Assembly: GCF_026625645.1 (NCBI RefSeq)
Contig: NZ_CP113056.1
Location: 2,269,001 to 2,333,000, forward strand
Source: Ancylobacter sp. SL191
Lineage (GTDB): Bacteria > Pseudomonadota > Alphaproteobacteria > Rhizobiales > Xanthobacteraceae
DNA: 64,000 nt
Direction of reading: 5' to 3'
Below, one piece after another: positions 1-8,665 of this stretch. The notes under the pieces are model-generated. The model was not told the origin of the DNA. It saw nothing but the letters and a program-made list of their open reading frames with translations, and searched no databases. Positions within the stretch are counted from its first letter, which is position 1. Each line of letters begins with the position of its first letter. The position numbers and the translations under genes were made by a program.

Positions 1-133
1 GCGCGGGGCGCGGCTGCGCATCCGGGCGGATGGCTCGCGGGCCGAGGAAGCCATCGTCGCGCTCGGCGAACTGGTCCGGCGCAATTTCGACGAGGACCGC
101 AAGCTGGGGCGGGTCGATGGCCGTGCCGGTTGA
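1..133 (+). CDS. HPr-family phosphocarrier domain, C-terminal end only (probably DhaM or separate HPr)
   Basis: The window opens inside this gene. The frame from base 2 runs 43 codons to TGA at 131-133. The residues, including ADGSRAEEAIVALGELV and then a phenylalanine-acid stretch, look like the last helix of an HPr domain. The phosphorylatable histidine would lie upstream of the window. The gene overlaps the next one by 17 bases. With enzyme I and dhaK downstream, it most likely belongs to the phosphorelay that feeds PEP phosphate to dihydroxyacetone kinase. In other bacteria DhaM fuses EIIA, HPr and EI; here HPr and EI are separate frames. Whether an EIIA domain precedes it cannot be seen. 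Confidence 0.65.
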   Translation, partial: RGARLRIRADGSRAEEAIVALGELVRRNFDEDRKLGRVDGRAG

Positions 134-1730
134 GCCGCGCCCGCGGGATCATCGCGGCACGCCGGCGTCGCCCGGTCGCGCGCGGGGGCCGGTGCATAGC
201 GCGCGCCGTGCCGATGCCGCACTCGACGATCCCGTTTCCGGCGACCCCCGCGCCGTGCTCCGGCAGGCCGTGGCGGTGGCGGTGGACGATCTGCGCCGGC
301 TGGCGGCCGAGGCCGCGCCCGACAGCGCGGGTATTCTCGACTTCCAGATCGAGATGCTGCTCGACGAGGAAATTCTCACCCCCGCTCTTGTTCGCATCGA
401 CGCGGGAGAGGGAGCTGTGCTGGCCTGGGCTGGCGCGATGACCGCCTATATCAATTCCTTCGTTCCCGATGACCGGGACGACGACGCCTTTGCCGCGCGT
501 GTCGCCGACCTGACGGATCTGCGCCAGCGCGTGCTCGATGCGCTCGCCGGCCGGCCGATAGCGGATTTTCCGGCCGGGGCGATCTATGTCGGCGCGGACA
601 TGCCGCCGAGCGTCTTCCTCGCGCATGACTGGTCGGCCGGCGGGGGCATCGCGCTGGGCGCCGGAAGTGCGATCAGCCATGTCGCGCTGCTTGCCCGCGC
701 TCGCGGCGTGCCCATGGTGGTCGGCCTCGGCGAGCTCGCGCTCGCGGATGGCGAGGGCGCCGTGATCGACGGCGATGAGGGGCTGCTGCGGCTCGCTCCG
801 CCGGAGGTGGAGCCCGTCTCGCCAGTAATGGCTGCGCGGCTGACCGCCCCGCCTGTCGCACCGATGCCGACCGGGGGAACCTTCACGCTGGGCGTGAACA
901 TCAATTCGCTGGCGGATCTCGAGGCGTTCGATGTCGCGGCGGTGGATGGTGTCGGGCTCGTGCGCACCGAATTCCTGTTCCCGACAGCGGCCGATGCCTT
1001 GAACGAGGAGCGCCATGTCACGGCCTATGTGCAGATACTCGCCCGCCTCAAGGGGCGGCCGGTGACGGTGCGGATGCTCGACCTCGGCGGCGACAAGGCC
1101 CTCGCCGGCGTGGCGGAAGGCGGCGCGGCCTCGCTGCTCGGCCTGCGCGGCATCCGCCTCTTGCTCGCCTATCCCGAGCTTGCCCGCGTGCAGGCGCGGG
1201 CGCTGCTGCGGGCGGCCGCGCTGGGGCCGCTCAGCGTGCTCCTGCCGATGGTCACGCTGCCCGGTGAAGTCACCGCCATGGCGCAGATCTTCGCGGAGGA
1301 GGAGGCGCGGCTGGCCGCACGTGGCGTGTCCGTCGCTCGCCCGCCGCTCGGCATCATGGTCGAGGTGCCGGCCGCCGCGCTGACGCTCGACCTGTTCGGC
1401 GCCGCCGCGTTCTTTTCGGTGGGGACCAACGACCTGATGCAGTATCTCTCGGCGGCGGCGCGGGACAACCCGGCCGTCGCCCCGCTCACGGCCGGATCGG
1501 AGATCGCCTTGTTCCGCCTGCTGGATCAGGTCAGCGCGAGCGCCCGCGCGCTCGCCAAGCCGCTGTCGGTCTGTGGCGACCTCGCCGGAGAGCCGCAGGG
1601 CCTCGCGCGATTAATCGCGGCGGGTTTTCGCGACATCTCCGTCGCTCCCTCGCGGCTGGCAAGCGTGCGGGAGCTGTTGCGCGGCGCGGTCAATGCCGAT
1701 GCCTGCGCTGGGGTAGCGCATGGCCCGTGA
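117..1730 (+). CDS. PTS enzyme I-type phosphoenolpyruvate-protein phosphotransferase (DHA kinase phosphorelay)
   Basis: Transfers phosphate from PEP to HPr; here probably part of the PEP-dependent dihydroxyacetone kinase system. The ATG at 117 overlaps the HPr end and gives 537 residues, close to typical enzyme I. The swivelling phosphohistidine domain has GSAISHVALLARARGVP with the active His near residue 188. The PEP-binding barrel follows, with VGLVRTEFLF, LGGDKALAG, GLRGIRLLL, LPMV, GIMVEVPAAA, FSVGTNDLMQY and the catalytic-Cys region SVCGDLAG. The first 30 residues after the start are Arg/Pro-rich and weakly conserved in appearance, so the start is less certain than the family. The gene overlaps the next one by 11 bases. 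It could also serve a general nitrogen-PTS role, but dhaK 460 bases downstream favours the DHA kinase relay. Confidence 0.85.
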   Translation: MAVPVEPRPRDHRGTPASPGRARGPVHSARRADAALDDPVSGDPRAVLRQAVAVAVDDLRRLAAEAAPDSAGILDFQIEMLLDEEILTPALVRIDAGEGAVLAWAGAMTAYINSFVPDDRDDDAFAARVADLTDLRQRVLDALAGRPIADFPAGAIYVGADMPPSVFLAHDWSAGGGIALGAGSAISHVALLARARGVPMVVGLGELALADGEGAVIDGDEGLLRLAPPEVEPVSPVMAARLTAPPVAPMPTGGTFTLGVNINSLADLEAFDVAAVDGVGLVRTEFLFPTAADALNEERHVTAYVQILARLKGRPVTVRMLDLGGDKALAGVAEGGAASLLGLRGIRLLLAYPELARVQARALLRAAALGPLSVLLPMVTLPGEVTAMAQIFAEEEARLAARGVSVARPPLGIMVEVPAAALTLDLFGAAAFFSVGTNDLMQYLSAAARDNPAVAPLTAGSEIALFRLLDQVSASARALAKPLSVCGDLAGEPQGLARLIAAGFRDISVAPSRLASVRELLRGAVNADACAGVAHGP

Positions 1731-2130
1731 ACCCAGCGACGAGGCGGTGATCGCCTACAAGACCCTGCTCGCAAGCCTGCTCGACAACCGCCCCTCCGGC
1801 ACGCGGCAGCGGCTGGCGACGGCACTCGGCAAGCACCGCAGCTTCGTCACGCAGGTCACCAGCCCGACCTATGATACGCCGCTGCCCGCCCGCCATCTGC
1901 CGACGATCTTCCGCGTCTGCCATTTCAGCCCCGGCGAGCAGGAGCGCTTCCTCGCCGCCTATCAGGCCGCCCATCCCGGCCGGTTGCCGGAGCTCGGCGG
2001 GAGCGACAAACTGCGCCCGCTGACGCTGATGGCGCCGGACTTCGGCGACGAGAAGAAGAACCGTCAGTTCGACGACGCCATTGCCGAGCTGGTGCAGAAG
2101 ATGGCCACGCTGATGAGCGGAGAGGAGTGA
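1720..2130 (+). CDS. Small HTH-like protein of unknown function in the dhaK operon
   Basis: A 136-residue protein translated from an ATG that overlaps the end of the enzyme I gene. Residues about 18-50 (RQRLATALGKHRSFVTQV) look like a lambda-repressor type helix-turn-helix, and a second helical stretch (HLPTIFRVCHFSPGEQERFL) resembles the helices that complete such domains. The C-terminal 40 residues are charged and end in a predicted helix. There is no signal peptide or membrane segment. Placement between the enzyme I gene and dhaK suggests a regulator or accessory factor of glycerol/dihydroxyacetone metabolism. I do not recognise a named family, and DNA binding is inferred from the HTH-like pattern only. 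Confidence 0.7.
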   Translation: MAREPSDEAVIAYKTLLASLLDNRPSGTRQRLATALGKHRSFVTQVTSPTYDTPLPARHLPTIFRVCHFSPGEQERFLAAYQAAHPGRLPELGGSDKLRPLTLMAPDFGDEKKNRQFDDAIAELVQKMATLMSGEE

Positions 2131-2190
2131 CGTGAGCGCGCCCACCATCCTCCCCCGCATAGGCGCCGCGCCTCCTCGGAGGGCTGGCCG

Positions 2191-3189
2191 GTGAAGCGGG
2201 TCATGAACGCGCCCGACGCCTTTGTCGCCGAGGGCCTGTCCGGCTTCGTGCGCGCGCATTCCGGGCTGGTGATGTTCGGCGAGGGTGGCAAGTTCATCCG
2301 GCGGCGCGACCTCGCCTCGGCCAAGGTGGCGTTGATCGCCGGCGGCGGGGCAGGGCATGAGCCGCTGCATGCCGGCTTCATCGGCCGAGGGATGCTCGAC
2401 GCCGCCTGCACCGGCCATGTCTTCACCTCGCCGACCCCGGACCAGATCGTCGCGGCGATGGACGCGACCGACACCGGCGCCGGCTGCCTGCTCTTGGTAA
2501 AGAACTATGACGGCGACGTGATGAATTTCGAGATGGCGGCGGAGATGGCGGCCGCCCGCCACGCCGTCGAGATGGTCGTGGTCGAGGACGACGCGGCGAC
2601 CGGGCCGGCCGTGCGCAGCCGCGGGCGGCGGGGCGTGGCGGGCACCGTCATCGTCGAGAAGATACTCGGCGCCGCCGCCGAAGAGGGCGCAAGCCTGCCG
2701 GCATTGAAGGCGCTGGGCGATGACCTCAACACCCGCATTCGCTCCATGGGTGTCGCGCTGCGCGGCGTAACCGTGCCGAACAATGCGCGCGAGACCTTCT
2801 CGCTCGGACCGGACGAGATGGAGATCGGCGTCGGCATACATGGCGAGCCGGGGCTGGAGCGGATCGGCTTCGTCGCGGCCGACGAGATGATCCGCCTGCT
2901 CGGCGAGCGCGTGCTGGCCGAACTGCCGGCTCATCTTGTCGCGAGCCCGTTGCGGCCGCTTCTGCTGGTCAATGGCTTTGGCGGCACGCCGCCGATCGAG
3001 CTTTATCTCGCGCAGGGCATCGCGCATCGCTTCTTCGAGGCGCGTGGCATCGCGCCGGCGCGCAGCCTCACCGGCACCTTCGTCACCTCGCTCGACATGG
3101 CGGGCTTCTCGATCACGCTCGCTCTGCTCGATGAGGCGCAATTCGCGCTGTGGGGCGCCCCGGTGGCGACGGCCTGCTTTACCTGGTGA
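2191..3189 (+). CDS. dhaK: Dihydroxyacetone kinase subunit DhaK
   Basis: Binds dihydroxyacetone covalently for phosphorylation by the DhaL-ADP/DhaM relay, giving dihydroxyacetone phosphate for glycolysis. The 332-residue protein has family landmarks throughout: GGGAGHEPLHAG (His56), FTSPTPDQI, LLVKNYDGDVMNFE (Asp107), and GVGIHGEPG, whose His217 corresponds to the histidine that forms the hemiaminal with substrate. It ends with TSLDMAGFSITL and WGAPV as in E. coli DhaK. Start: GTG 2191 has GGAGG eight bases upstream; an ATG at 2203 would remove four residues. DhaL is not in the window and presumably lies upstream. The gene ends 12 bases from convergent betC, with no room for a separate terminator. 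Confidence 0.95.
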   Translation: MKRVMNAPDAFVAEGLSGFVRAHSGLVMFGEGGKFIRRRDLASAKVALIAGGGAGHEPLHAGFIGRGMLDAACTGHVFTSPTPDQIVAAMDATDTGAGCLLLVKNYDGDVMNFEMAAEMAAARHAVEMVVVEDDAATGPAVRSRGRRGVAGTVIVEKILGAAAEEGASLPALKALGDDLNTRIRSMGVALRGVTVPNNARETFSLGPDEMEIGVGIHGEPGLERIGFVAADEMIRLLGERVLAELPAHLVASPLRPLLLVNGFGGTPPIELYLAQGIAHRFFEARGIAPARSLTGTFVTSLDMAGFSITLALLDEAQFALWGAPVATACFTW

Positions 3190-3201
3190 GGGCCCGGGCT
3201 C

Positions 3202-4716
3202 TCATTCGCCGCGTGGAAAGCGCTGCGAGTCTTCCAGAATGTTCAGGTCCATGTGGTTGCGCATATAGCGCTCGGACGCCTTTTGCAGCGGCTGGAAGTC
3301 CCAGGGGTAATAGGCCCCGTTGCGCAGCGCCGCGTAGACGACATGCCGGCGGGCCTGGCTCGCCCGCACATCCGCGTCGAAGCGGGCGAGATCCCAGCGC
3401 TCCCGCATCGCCGCCTGCAAGGTGGCGAGGACACCCGCACAGACCGGATCGGACGCGCGGTTGACCCGCTCCTGCGGGTCGTCGTCGAGATGGGTCAGGA
3501 TCGGCGGGTCGAGGTCGCACAGGACGAGCTTCCACGGCCCGTCGCGCAGCGCCACGAGGGGCGCCTCGGAGCCCTCCGCGGCATATTCCATCGGCACAGG
3601 GGAGCGCGTTCCGCGCCCCTGTGCGAGCGGTACGAGGCTCTCGCCATCGGTCCACGGCATGACGCTGGAGAGGTCGATACCGGCCAGTTCCGCCAGCGTC
3701 GGCAGCACGTCGAGCGTCGAGACGGGGTGGTCGATGCGGCCGGCCGGCAGGCCCGGCGCGGCGACCATCAGCGGCACGCGCGCCGAGCCCTCGAAAAAGT
3801 TCATCTTGAACCACAGGCCACGCTCGCCGAGCATGTCGCCATGGTCGGAGACGAACAGGACCACCGTGTTCTCCGCCATGCGGCAGGTCTCGAGAATGGC
3901 CAGCAGCTCGCCGATTTTCTCGTCGATGTAGGAGATGTTGGCGAAATAGGCGCGGCGGGAGCGCCGGACATCCTCCGCCGTCACATGGCTCGCGGCATGG
4001 TCGCTCGCGCGCATCAGGCGTTGCGAATGCGGATCCTGCGCCTCGAACGGGATGGGCGGGACCACGGGATCGAGGGCCGGGCAATCCTCGTAGAGATCCC
4101 AGAAGCGTCGGCGTGCGACATAGGGATCATGCGGGTGGGTGAAGCTCACCGTGAGGCACCAGGGGCGGCCCTCGTGCCCACGCGCGAGATCATAGAGCTT
4201 TCGCCCGGCGTGGTAGGCGACCTCGTCGTCATACTCGAGCTGGTTGGTGATCTCCGCCACGCCCGCCCCGGTGACCGAGCCGAGGTTGTGGTACCACCAG
4301 TCGATGCGCTCGCCCGGCCGCGTATAGTCCGGCGTCCAGCCGAAATCGGCTGGGTAGATGTCGGTCGTTAGCCGCTCCTCGAAGCCGTGAAGCTGGTCGG
4401 GCCCGACGAAGTGCATCTTGCCGGACAGCGCGGTGTGATAGCCGGCGCGGCGCAGATGGTGGGCGAAGGTCGGGATGTCCGAGGTGAACTCGGCGGCGTT
4501 GTCATAGACGCGGGTGCGGCTTGGCAACTGGCCGGACATGAAGGAAGCCCGTGCCGGGGCGCAGAGCGGGCTCGCCGTGTAGCTGTTGGCGAAGCGAGCG
4601 GAACGGCCGGCGAGCGCGCGCAGATGCGGGGCGTGCAGGAAAGGGGCGGGGCCGTCGGGGAACAACGTCCCGTTCAGCTGGTCGACCATCAGGATGAGGA
4701 TGTTAGGACGCGTCAT
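3202..4716 (-). CDS. betC: Choline-sulfatase BetC
   Basis: Hydrolyses choline-O-sulfate to choline and sulfate in the cytoplasm, supplying carbon, nitrogen, sulfur and betaine precursor. The sulfatase signature SPLCAPARASFMSG holds Cys52, the residue converted to formylglycine, with Arg56. The N-terminal ILMVDQLNG metal site and TALSGKMHFVGPDQ are characteristic of choline-sulfatases rather than arylsulfatases. At 504 residues it has the usual BetC length. The ATG at 4716 was chosen because GGAG lies about eight bases upstream and the protein then begins MTRPNIL; a GTG 36 bases earlier is less likely. It is transcribed with choX (75-base gap) and divergently from the LysR regulator. Confidence 0.95.
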   Translation of the reverse strand: MTRPNILILMVDQLNGTLFPDGPAPFLHAPHLRALAGRSARFANSYTASPLCAPARASFMSGQLPSRTRVYDNAAEFTSDIPTFAHHLRRAGYHTALSGKMHFVGPDQLHGFEERLTTDIYPADFGWTPDYTRPGERIDWWYHNLGSVTGAGVAEITNQLEYDDEVAYHAGRKLYDLARGHEGRPWCLTVSFTHPHDPYVARRRFWDLYEDCPALDPVVPPIPFEAQDPHSQRLMRASDHAASHVTAEDVRRSRRAYFANISYIDEKIGELLAILETCRMAENTVVLFVSDHGDMLGERGLWFKMNFFEGSARVPLMVAAPGLPAGRIDHPVSTLDVLPTLAELAGIDLSSVMPWTDGESLVPLAQGRGTRSPVPMEYAAEGSEAPLVALRDGPWKLVLCDLDPPILTHLDDDPQERVNRASDPVCAGVLATLQAAMRERWDLARFDADVRASQARRHVVYAALRNGAYYPWDFQPLQKASERYMRNHMDLNILEDSQRFPRGE

Positions 4717-4791
4717 CGCCGGCTCCGCCGTGACAGATAGGCGAACGGACACGCCGGGGCGCGCCCGTCCGCAGGTTTCAGGTGGCAGAGA

Positions 4792-5733
4792 TCAGAGCCC
4801 GAGCGCGGCCTTCACGGCCGGCAGGCCCGGCTTGCCATCAAAGGTGGTGACACCGGCGAGCCACGGGCCGAGGACATCCGGCTGCGCCTTGAGCAGCGCC
4901 TTGGCGGCAGCGGTGGGCTCCAGCCCGTCGTCGAGGATCTTGCCCATCATGGTGTTTTCCATGGCGAGGTCGAATGTGAGGTTCCTGAACAGGGTCGCGG
5001 CGTTGGGGCACTGCGCCGACCAGCCGGTGCGGGCGAGGGTGCGCACATCCGCACCGCCAAAGTTCGGACCGAAATAGGCGTCGCCGCCGGAGAGATAGGT
5101 GATGGCGAAGGTCTCGTTCATCGGGTGCGGGGCCCAGGCGAGGAAGACGATCCAGTCCTTGCCATTCGAGGCCCGCTTCACCTGCGCCAGCATCGCCTGT
5201 TCGCCAGACTCCACCACCTTCCAGCCCTTCAGGCCGAAATCATTGGCGTCGACCATCTTCTGAATGTTGGCATTGGCCGGGGCGCCGGGCTCGATGCCGT
5301 AGATCTGGCTTCCGAACTTGTCGGCATTGGCGGCGAGATCCTTGAAGTCCTTGACGCCGGCGTCCGACACATAGCTCGGCACGGCGAGGGTGAACTTGGC
5401 GCCGGTGAGGTTGGTGCCGAGCACCTCCACCGCTTTCGCCTCGTTCAGCGCGTCGGTGAATTTCTGTTGGGCCGGCATCCAGTTGCCGAGGAAGACATCG
5501 ACATTGCCGTTCTTCATCGACTCGTAGCCGATGGGCACGGAGAGCGTCTTCACGTCCTGAGCGTAGCCGAGGCCGGCGAGCACCACGCCGGCGAGGGCGT
5601 TGGTCGAGGTGATGTCCGTCCAGCCGGGATCGGACATGCGGACGGTCTTACAGCTGGGCGCATCGGCGGCCGAGGCGGCGCCGGCGGCGAAGAGGACAGA
5701 AAGGGCGCAGGCGGCCCTTGCGAAGCGATTCAT
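4792..5733 (-). CDS. choX: Choline ABC transporter periplasmic binding protein ChoX
   Basis: A periplasmic quaternary-amine binding protein, about 313 residues. The N-terminus has a clear Sec signal (RFARAACALSVLFAAGAASA) ending before ADAPS. The body has the ChoX/ProX type II fold landmarks SDPGWTDI, VDVFLGNWMPAQQ and FLAWAPHPMN, the Trp/Tyr-containing stretches that form the aromatic box for the trimethylammonium group. Start ATG 5733 has GGAGG nine bases upstream. No choW or choV permease/ATPase genes are nearby, so it must use a transporter encoded elsewhere. As first gene of the choX-betC unit its likely inducer is choline sulfate or choline acting through the divergent LysR protein. Confidence 0.92.
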   Translation of the reverse strand: MNRFARAACALSVLFAAGAASAADAPSCKTVRMSDPGWTDITSTNALAGVVLAGLGYAQDVKTLSVPIGYESMKNGNVDVFLGNWMPAQQKFTDALNEAKAVEVLGTNLTGAKFTLAVPSYVSDAGVKDFKDLAANADKFGSQIYGIEPGAPANANIQKMVDANDFGLKGWKVVESGEQAMLAQVKRASNGKDWIVFLAWAPHPMNETFAITYLSGGDAYFGPNFGGADVRTLARTGWSAQCPNAATLFRNLTFDLAMENTMMGKILDDGLEPTAAAKALLKAQPDVLGPWLAGVTTFDGKPGLPAVKAALGL

Positions 5734-5827
5734 CACGGAACCTCCAGAAAGGGTGAGACACACAATCGCAAGAGGCTGCCCGTCATCGGGTCTGTGGCCA
5801 GCTTGCCCCCACGGACATCAGACAGTT

Positions 5828-5857
5828 AAATGCTTGCCGCTGTGAAGCGGTGCATTT
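5828..5857. promoter_or_regulatory. Candidate LysR operator between choX and its regulator
   Basis: Nested inverted repeat in the 149-base divergent spacer: outer arms AAATGC (5828-5833) and GCATTT (5852-5857), inner arms CCGCT and AGCGG around GTGA. It lies 26-55 bases before the regulator start and about 95 bases before choX, a usual place for a LysR-type site. Function is inferred from symmetry and position. Confidence 0.5.
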
Positions 5858-5882
5858 TCAATAGCTGACCCAATATAGGCTT

Positions 5883-6803
5883 ATGGCTGAGCGCCTTCTC
5901 GATCTTGGCTGGATGCGGATATTCGAGGCGGTGGGACGGCGCGGCAGCCTGACCGCGGCGGCGAGTGAGCTCGGCCTGTCGCAGCCCGCGGTCAGCTACA
6001 CGGTGCGGATGCTGGAGCAGCAGCTCGGCGCGGCGCTGCTGGAGCGCGGCCATCGCGGCAGCACGCTCACCGCGGCCGGCGACCGATTGCACCGCGCGGC
6101 GACCGCAGCTCTCGGCGAGATCGACGCATCGGCGCGTGCCATTCGCCGGATGAACCGCCAGCCGGTGGTGCGGCTGTTCACCGATTATGGCTTCGCCTCG
6201 TTCTGGATGATGCCGCGCGTGGCGCAGTTTCGCCGGGTGCGGCCGGATACCGAGGTGCACATCATCGCCTCGGCCGCCGCCGATCCCGGCACCGACGAGG
6301 CCGAGGATGTCGCCGTACTGTTCGGCACGCGAGCCGACTTCGGCGCCGGCGCGACGCAGCTTGTCGAGGAGCGGGTTTACCCCGTGTGCAGTCCTGGCTT
6401 TGCCGCGCGGAATGACCTGTCGGCGCAAGGGGTTGTGGCCGATGATCCGGCCAATGATCCTCGGCGCCTTGCCGGATTGCCGCTGCTGCATCTCGACAGC
6501 ACGCCGCGCCCGCGCTGGTTCGGCTGGCACGACTGGTTCTCGGCCATGCGCGTGCCGCGCGAGCCTGGGTCGGGCGATCTCAGCCTCAACACCTATGGCC
6601 TCGTCGTGCAGGCCGCTATGGCGGACCAAGGTGTCGCGCTGGGGTGGGAGGGGTTGATCGACGGGGCGATTGCCGACGGCACGCTGGTCGCCGTCGGCCC
6701 ACCCATCGTCCGGCCGGAGAGCGGCTACTGGCTGCGGCCCGGGCGCGAGCCCTCGGCGGCGGCGTGGGACTTGATCAACTGGATCATCGCCCAGCCGCGC
6801 TGA
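5883..6803 (+). CDS. LysR-type regulator of choline-sulfate utilisation
   Basis: A 306-residue LysR family activator. The winged HTH covers residues about 8-65, with FEAVGRRGSLTAAASELGLS and QPAVSYTVRMLEQQLG as recognition elements. The rest is a periplasmic-binding-like effector domain, with TDYGFASFWMMPRV early in it as in GcvA-like members. Being divergent from choX-betC, it fits the family annotated as choline-sulfate utilisation transcription factors. It presumably binds the spacer inverted repeat and responds to choline sulfate or choline. It ends five bases before the convergent tandem nitrilase gene. Family is secure; the effector is inferred from context. Confidence 0.88.
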   Translation: MAERLLDLGWMRIFEAVGRRGSLTAAASELGLSQPAVSYTVRMLEQQLGAALLERGHRGSTLTAAGDRLHRAATAALGEIDASARAIRRMNRQPVVRLFTDYGFASFWMMPRVAQFRRVRPDTEVHIIASAAADPGTDEAEDVAVLFGTRADFGAGATQLVEERVYPVCSPGFAARNDLSAQGVVADDPANDPRRLAGLPLLHLDSTPRPRWFGWHDWFSAMRVPREPGSGDLSLNTYGLVVQAAMADQGVALGWEGLIDGAIADGTLVAVGPPIVRPESGYWLRPGREPSAAAWDLINWIIAQPR

Positions 6804-6808
6804 GGCAT

Positions 6809-8536
6809 TTAGCGTGTTCTGATAAGGGGTTGGTAGTGGTGGGGCTGGCGCATGAGGACGAGATCCTTGCGGCGGACCACATTGGTCGGGTAGCGGCTGT
6901 CGAGATTGGTGGTGTCGACCATCGCCGCGGCAACGCCCGTTCCCTCGGCGATGATCGCCTCGCGGCGGGGGAACTCGAACGTGTCCGGGCCGAACACGCC
7001 GCTCTTTCCCTCATAGCCCCTGGCGGGATCGAAGACATTGGCGAAGGCGAAGAAAACGTTGTTTTCTCCGGCCCTTGCGCGGAAGTGGTGCCAATGGTGC
7101 GGGTCGGCGCCGGTCGGGATCGGGTAGCTCTGGGTGACTTTTGAGCCGGCATGGGCGCCGGTGAACGGGCCCCGGATCGCCGCCGGGCAGGCGATGAGGT
7201 CGCAGCCGCGCAAGGCCAGCACGCGGCCGGCTTCCGGGAAGCTGGCGTCGTGGCCGATGAGGAGTCCAATCCGGCCAATCTGTGTATCAAAAACGCTCCA
7301 GTCGTCCCCCGCGCTCGCCCAATTGCCGTCGGCCGCATCGAGGTGAAGTTTGCGGTGCGTGCCGATCAGCCCCTCGGGGCCGAGCAGCAGGGCGCTGTTG
7401 TAGAGCTGCCCGCCCGCCTCCTCGGCGAGGCCGACGACGAGATAGATGCCGAGCCGGCCCGCCAGCGTCTGAAGACGGGCGGTCGCGGGGCCGTTTACGG
7501 GCTGGGCGTTGGGCAGGTCGAAGCCGGTGAGGGCGCGTTCGGGGAACACGACCATCTCGGCCCCCTCGCTCCGGCGCGCCTCGGTGGCCAGCGCCTCGAT
7601 CTGGGCGAGGTTGGCGGCGATGTCGGCGGAGGGCGTGAACTGCGCCACCGCGACGCGCGACTGACGGCCGGGCGGCAGAGGCCGGTGGCCGTAGAGGCCG
7701 AAGAAGTCGAGCGGGTTCCAGGCATAGGTGGTGGTGGGCAGCTCCATATAGAGCTCCGGCCGGCGCTGCTCGAACACCGGCTCGCCGAACATCTGGCGGG
7801 CGCGGGCACGCTCCAGGTCGATCTCTGTCACGGCCACGCCGTCGCCGCCGTCGATGACGGCCGCGAGCGTGCCGTCCGGCTCGATGACACAGCTGCCGCC
7901 GGAGAACTGCACGCCGCGCTCCAGCCCCCAGCGATTGCTCTCGATGAGGTAGCAGCCATTCTCCACCGCCCGGCTGATCCAGTAGGGCGCGGGCGTGCGT
8001 TCGGCGAGCCAGTTGGAGATGTGGCAGATGATGTCGGCCCCGCCCAGCGCGGCGAGGCGGGCGGTTTCGACGAAATGGATGTCCATGCAGATCAGGAGCG
8101 CGATGCGCCCGATCGGCGTGTCGAACACCTGATGGCCGAGATCGCCCGGCGCCGACCATTTGGGCTCGGAAATGTAGGGATGCGTCTTGCGGTGAGTGCC
8201 GACGACGCCCTCCGGCCCGATCAGCACGGCTGAATTGTAATAGAGCCCGGTCGCGGCATCGACCTCGGGCATGCCGATGACGATGTAGCAATCCTGCTGC
8301 TGGGCCAGCGCCGCGAAGCGCGCGGTGGTCGGGCCGGGGATGGTCTCGATGAAGGGCGCCACTTCCGCGCGGTCGAACCAGCAATAGCCGGTGGTGCCCA
8401 TTTCCGGCGTCACGATGAGCTTGCCGCCCTCGCCGGCGGCCTCTGCGACCAGATCGAGAAGCCGCGTGATGTTGCGCTCCTTCTCGAACAGGGTCGGCTC
8501 GAACTGGACGGTGGCGACCTTCAGCGGGAGGGTCAT
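6809..8536 (-). CDS. Fused tandem carbon-nitrogen hydrolase (nitrilase superfamily), second domain lacking the catalytic cysteine
   Basis: Two nitrilase-superfamily domains in one 575-residue chain. Domain 1 (about 1-260) has the full Glu-Lys-Cys set: Glu45 in VTPEMG, Lys117 in THRKTHP and Cys150 in LLICMDIHF. Domain 2 (about 293-575) keeps Glu333 (FPERAL) and Lys396 (THRKLHLD), but the matching cysteine is Gly428 (LLIGHDASFPE; codon at 7253-7255 reads GGC). Domain 2 is therefore probably not a hydrolase and may stabilise the dimer-like arrangement or bind ligand. It is the last gene of the amide operon, 129 bases after fmdA, so its substrate is plausibly an amide, nitrile or carbamoyl compound. 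The family is certain; the exact substrate is not. Confidence 0.88.
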   Translation of the reverse strand: MTLPLKVATVQFEPTLFEKERNITRLLDLVAEAAGEGGKLIVTPEMGTTGYCWFDRAEVAPFIETIPGPTTARFAALAQQQDCYIVIGMPEVDAATGLYYNSAVLIGPEGVVGTHRKTHPYISEPKWSAPGDLGHQVFDTPIGRIALLICMDIHFVETARLAALGGADIICHISNWLAERTPAPYWISRAVENGCYLIESNRWGLERGVQFSGGSCVIEPDGTLAAVIDGGDGVAVTEIDLERARARQMFGEPVFEQRRPELYMELPTTTYAWNPLDFFGLYGHRPLPPGRQSRVAVAQFTPSADIAANLAQIEALATEARRSEGAEMVVFPERALTGFDLPNAQPVNGPATARLQTLAGRLGIYLVVGLAEEAGGQLYNSALLLGPEGLIGTHRKLHLDAADGNWASAGDDWSVFDTQIGRIGLLIGHDASFPEAGRVLALRGCDLIACPAAIRGPFTGAHAGSKVTQSYPIPTGADPHHWHHFRARAGENNVFFAFANVFDPARGYEGKSGVFGPDTFEFPRREAIIAEGTGVAAAMVDTTNLDSRYPTNVVRRKDLVLMRQPHHYQPLIRTR

Positions 8537-8629
8537 CGCGGGACTCCGGGCAAAGGGGAGGTGTCCGGCGTCCCGCTGGTGCGGAACGCCGTGAGGGTAC
8601 GAACGGAAGGGTGGGATGCGCCGTCCTGC

Positions 8630-8645
8630 CCGGCCCTTCGGCCGG
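8630..8645 (-). other. GC-rich hairpin between fmdA and the nitrilase gene
   Basis: Perfect 6-bp stem CCGGCC/GGCCGG around a four-base loop, 20 bases after the fmdA stop. There is no T tract, so it is not a clear terminator. It may protect the upstream mRNA end or reduce read-through into the last gene. Confidence 0.35.
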
Positions 8646-8665
8646 ATATGACGGCTGGCCGGCGC

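Noticed and set aside
8537-8665. A small gene between fmdA and the nitrilase gene
   Set aside because: No frame with a plausible start and ribosome site fits the 129-base gap; it holds only a GC hairpin.
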